NCBI RefSeq assembly: GCF_009765275.1
Contig: NZ_VOPH01000002.1
Coordinates: 62,001 to 126,000, forward strand
Source: Chachezhania sediminis
GTDB lineage: Bacteria; Pseudomonadota; Alphaproteobacteria; Rhodobacterales; Rhodobacteraceae
DNA length: 64,000 bases
Direction: 5' to 3'
Part shown: one piece after another, positions 63,570-64,000 of the stretch
Numbering within the stretch: the first letter of the stretch is position 1
Layout: each line of letters starts with the position of its first letter
The notes under the pieces: generated by a model
What the model saw: only the letters and a program-made list of their open reading frames with translations
Database searches by the model: none
What the model was told of the DNA's origin: nothing
Translations under genes and position numbers: made by a program

Positions 63570-64000
63570 CAGTTGCTCCCGAACTTGTAGGTGTTGCGCC
63601 ATTCGGTGCTGCGCCCCGAAACCGCGCCTTCCAGGATCTGCGTCTTGTCACCATCGCGGACCAGCACCTGGAATTTCTGTTCCGCCCCGTCCCGGCGCGA
63701 TGTCGGCATCGTCACCCGGATGCCATAGTCGCCTGGTGCGGGAGAGGTGAAGAAGATGTTTTCCACCGGCTCGGGCGACGGCGCGCCCACCCCGGTGTCG
63801 ATGTCCACGACACCGTTGCAGGCCGACCGGATACCCCAGAACAGGCGGCCGCCATCGGGGCAGTTGACTTCCAGGTCCAGGTCGTCCGGCCCGTCCCAGA
63901 TCAGCGAGAATGTCAGGTCGCCCACCTTGGCCCCGGCCCGGTCCAGCCGGTTGTCGATGACACCCACGTCTTCCTGCGGCACCGGCGTCTCCTCGGCCAT
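63569..64000 (-). CDS. YfaP/DUF2135-like protein, probably the first gene of the SrfB/SrfC operon (may extend beyond the right edge)
   Basis: At least 143 residues. DLTFSLIWDGPDDLDLEVNCPDGGRLFWGIRSACNGVVDIDTGVG...PEPVENIFFTSPAPGDYGIRVTM matches the YfaP/DUF2135 fold (D-W-x2-DVDLDLxxxxP...GxxNxxFxxxPxGxYxVxV). The ATG at 64000 is exactly at the window edge, so the true start may lie outside. Coupled to SrfB by ATGA. Confidence 0.65.
   Translation of the reverse strand: MAEETPVPQEDVGVIDNRLDRAGAKVGDLTFSLIWDGPDDLDLEVNCPDGGRLFWGIRSACNGVVDIDTGVGAPSPEPVENIFFTSPAPGDYGIRVTMPTSRRDGAEQKFQVLVRDGDKTQILEGAVSGRSTEWRNTYKFGSN

Overview
The window is GC-rich DNA (about 65% by eye) from an alphaproteobacterium, almost certainly a Rhodobacteraceae/Roseobacter-group member. 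The grounds are the chromosomal gene orders (rimP-nusA-ylxR-infB, ppiC-argJ-mutT divergent from secA, dnaK-dnaJ), the fusion of an OmpA domain to a phosphate-binding-type domain, the YkuD/ErfK transpeptidases with Tat-like signals, and the NavAb-like sodium channel. Genes are dense on both strands and many neighbours overlap by 1-4 bases (ATGA, GTGA, TAATG), so translational coupling is common.

1-42 kb is mostly core chromosome. 1-3 kb carries the start of a NUDIX gene, hslO (Hsp33), a CoA-pyrophosphatase-type NUDIX gene and a CCA-adding/poly(A) polymerase family gene. 3.1-9.7 kb holds a two-gene ABC exporter, an RlmD/TrmA-type RNA methyltransferase, a one-domain voltage-gated Na+ channel and an L,D-transpeptidase. 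9.7-12.1 kb has a CAP-domain lipoprotein, a second L,D-transpeptidase and two nearly identical 60-residue secreted/membrane peptides, each with its own terminator. 12.1-19.2 kb has hemH, an NDUFAF5-like methyltransferase divergent from comF, glutaredoxin, a nitrilase, a MarR regulator, ubiG, proline iminopeptidase and an unusually short OppA-like binding protein. 19.2-24.9 kb is the rimP-nusA-ylxR-infB operon, with a promoter and a terminator-like hairpin in its leader. 25.5-28.4 kb has a new-looking 40-residue ORF and the ppiC-argJ-mutT operon. 28.5-33.7 kb has secA, an OmpA/binding-protein fusion and radC. 33.8-37.9 kb is a complete 3-hydroxybenzoate-to-gentisate catabolic operon (hydroxylase, fumarylpyruvate hydrolase, gentisate dioxygenase, DinB-type maleylpyruvate isomerase, MarR regulator) with a perfect 18-bp palindrome at its promoter. 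38-42.2 kb is dnaK-dnaJ and an alkB-like gene.

42.3-49.2 kb looks like an integrative element or island next to a tRNA-Ser(UGA). The tRNA 3' end and its terminator region recur in degenerate form about 6.7 kb downstream, giving candidate attL/attR repeats. Inside are a serine recombinase pseudogene (in-frame amber codon and lost C-terminus), an overlapping three-gene module (large serine recombinase, ParB-like, RepB-like ParB), a divergent HTH-like gene, and an ohr-ohrR peroxide pair as cargo.

49.3-64 kb is one large cluster on the minus strand that runs off the window: a YfaP/DUF2135-like protein, SrfB (Hsp70/actin-like ATPase), SrfC (large P-loop GTPase-like), a proline-linked membrane protein with Sel1-like repeats, a secreted von Willebrand A protein, an ABC ATPase, an FtsX-type permease and a secreted SUMF1/FGE-like protein. 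All are coupled by 4-base overlaps or short gaps. A secreted GATase-like protein gene converges on its 3' end and a coiled-coil membrane protein gene lies beyond. It reads as one envelope-associated nucleotide-driven machine of unknown function and is the best candidate for an undescribed system here.
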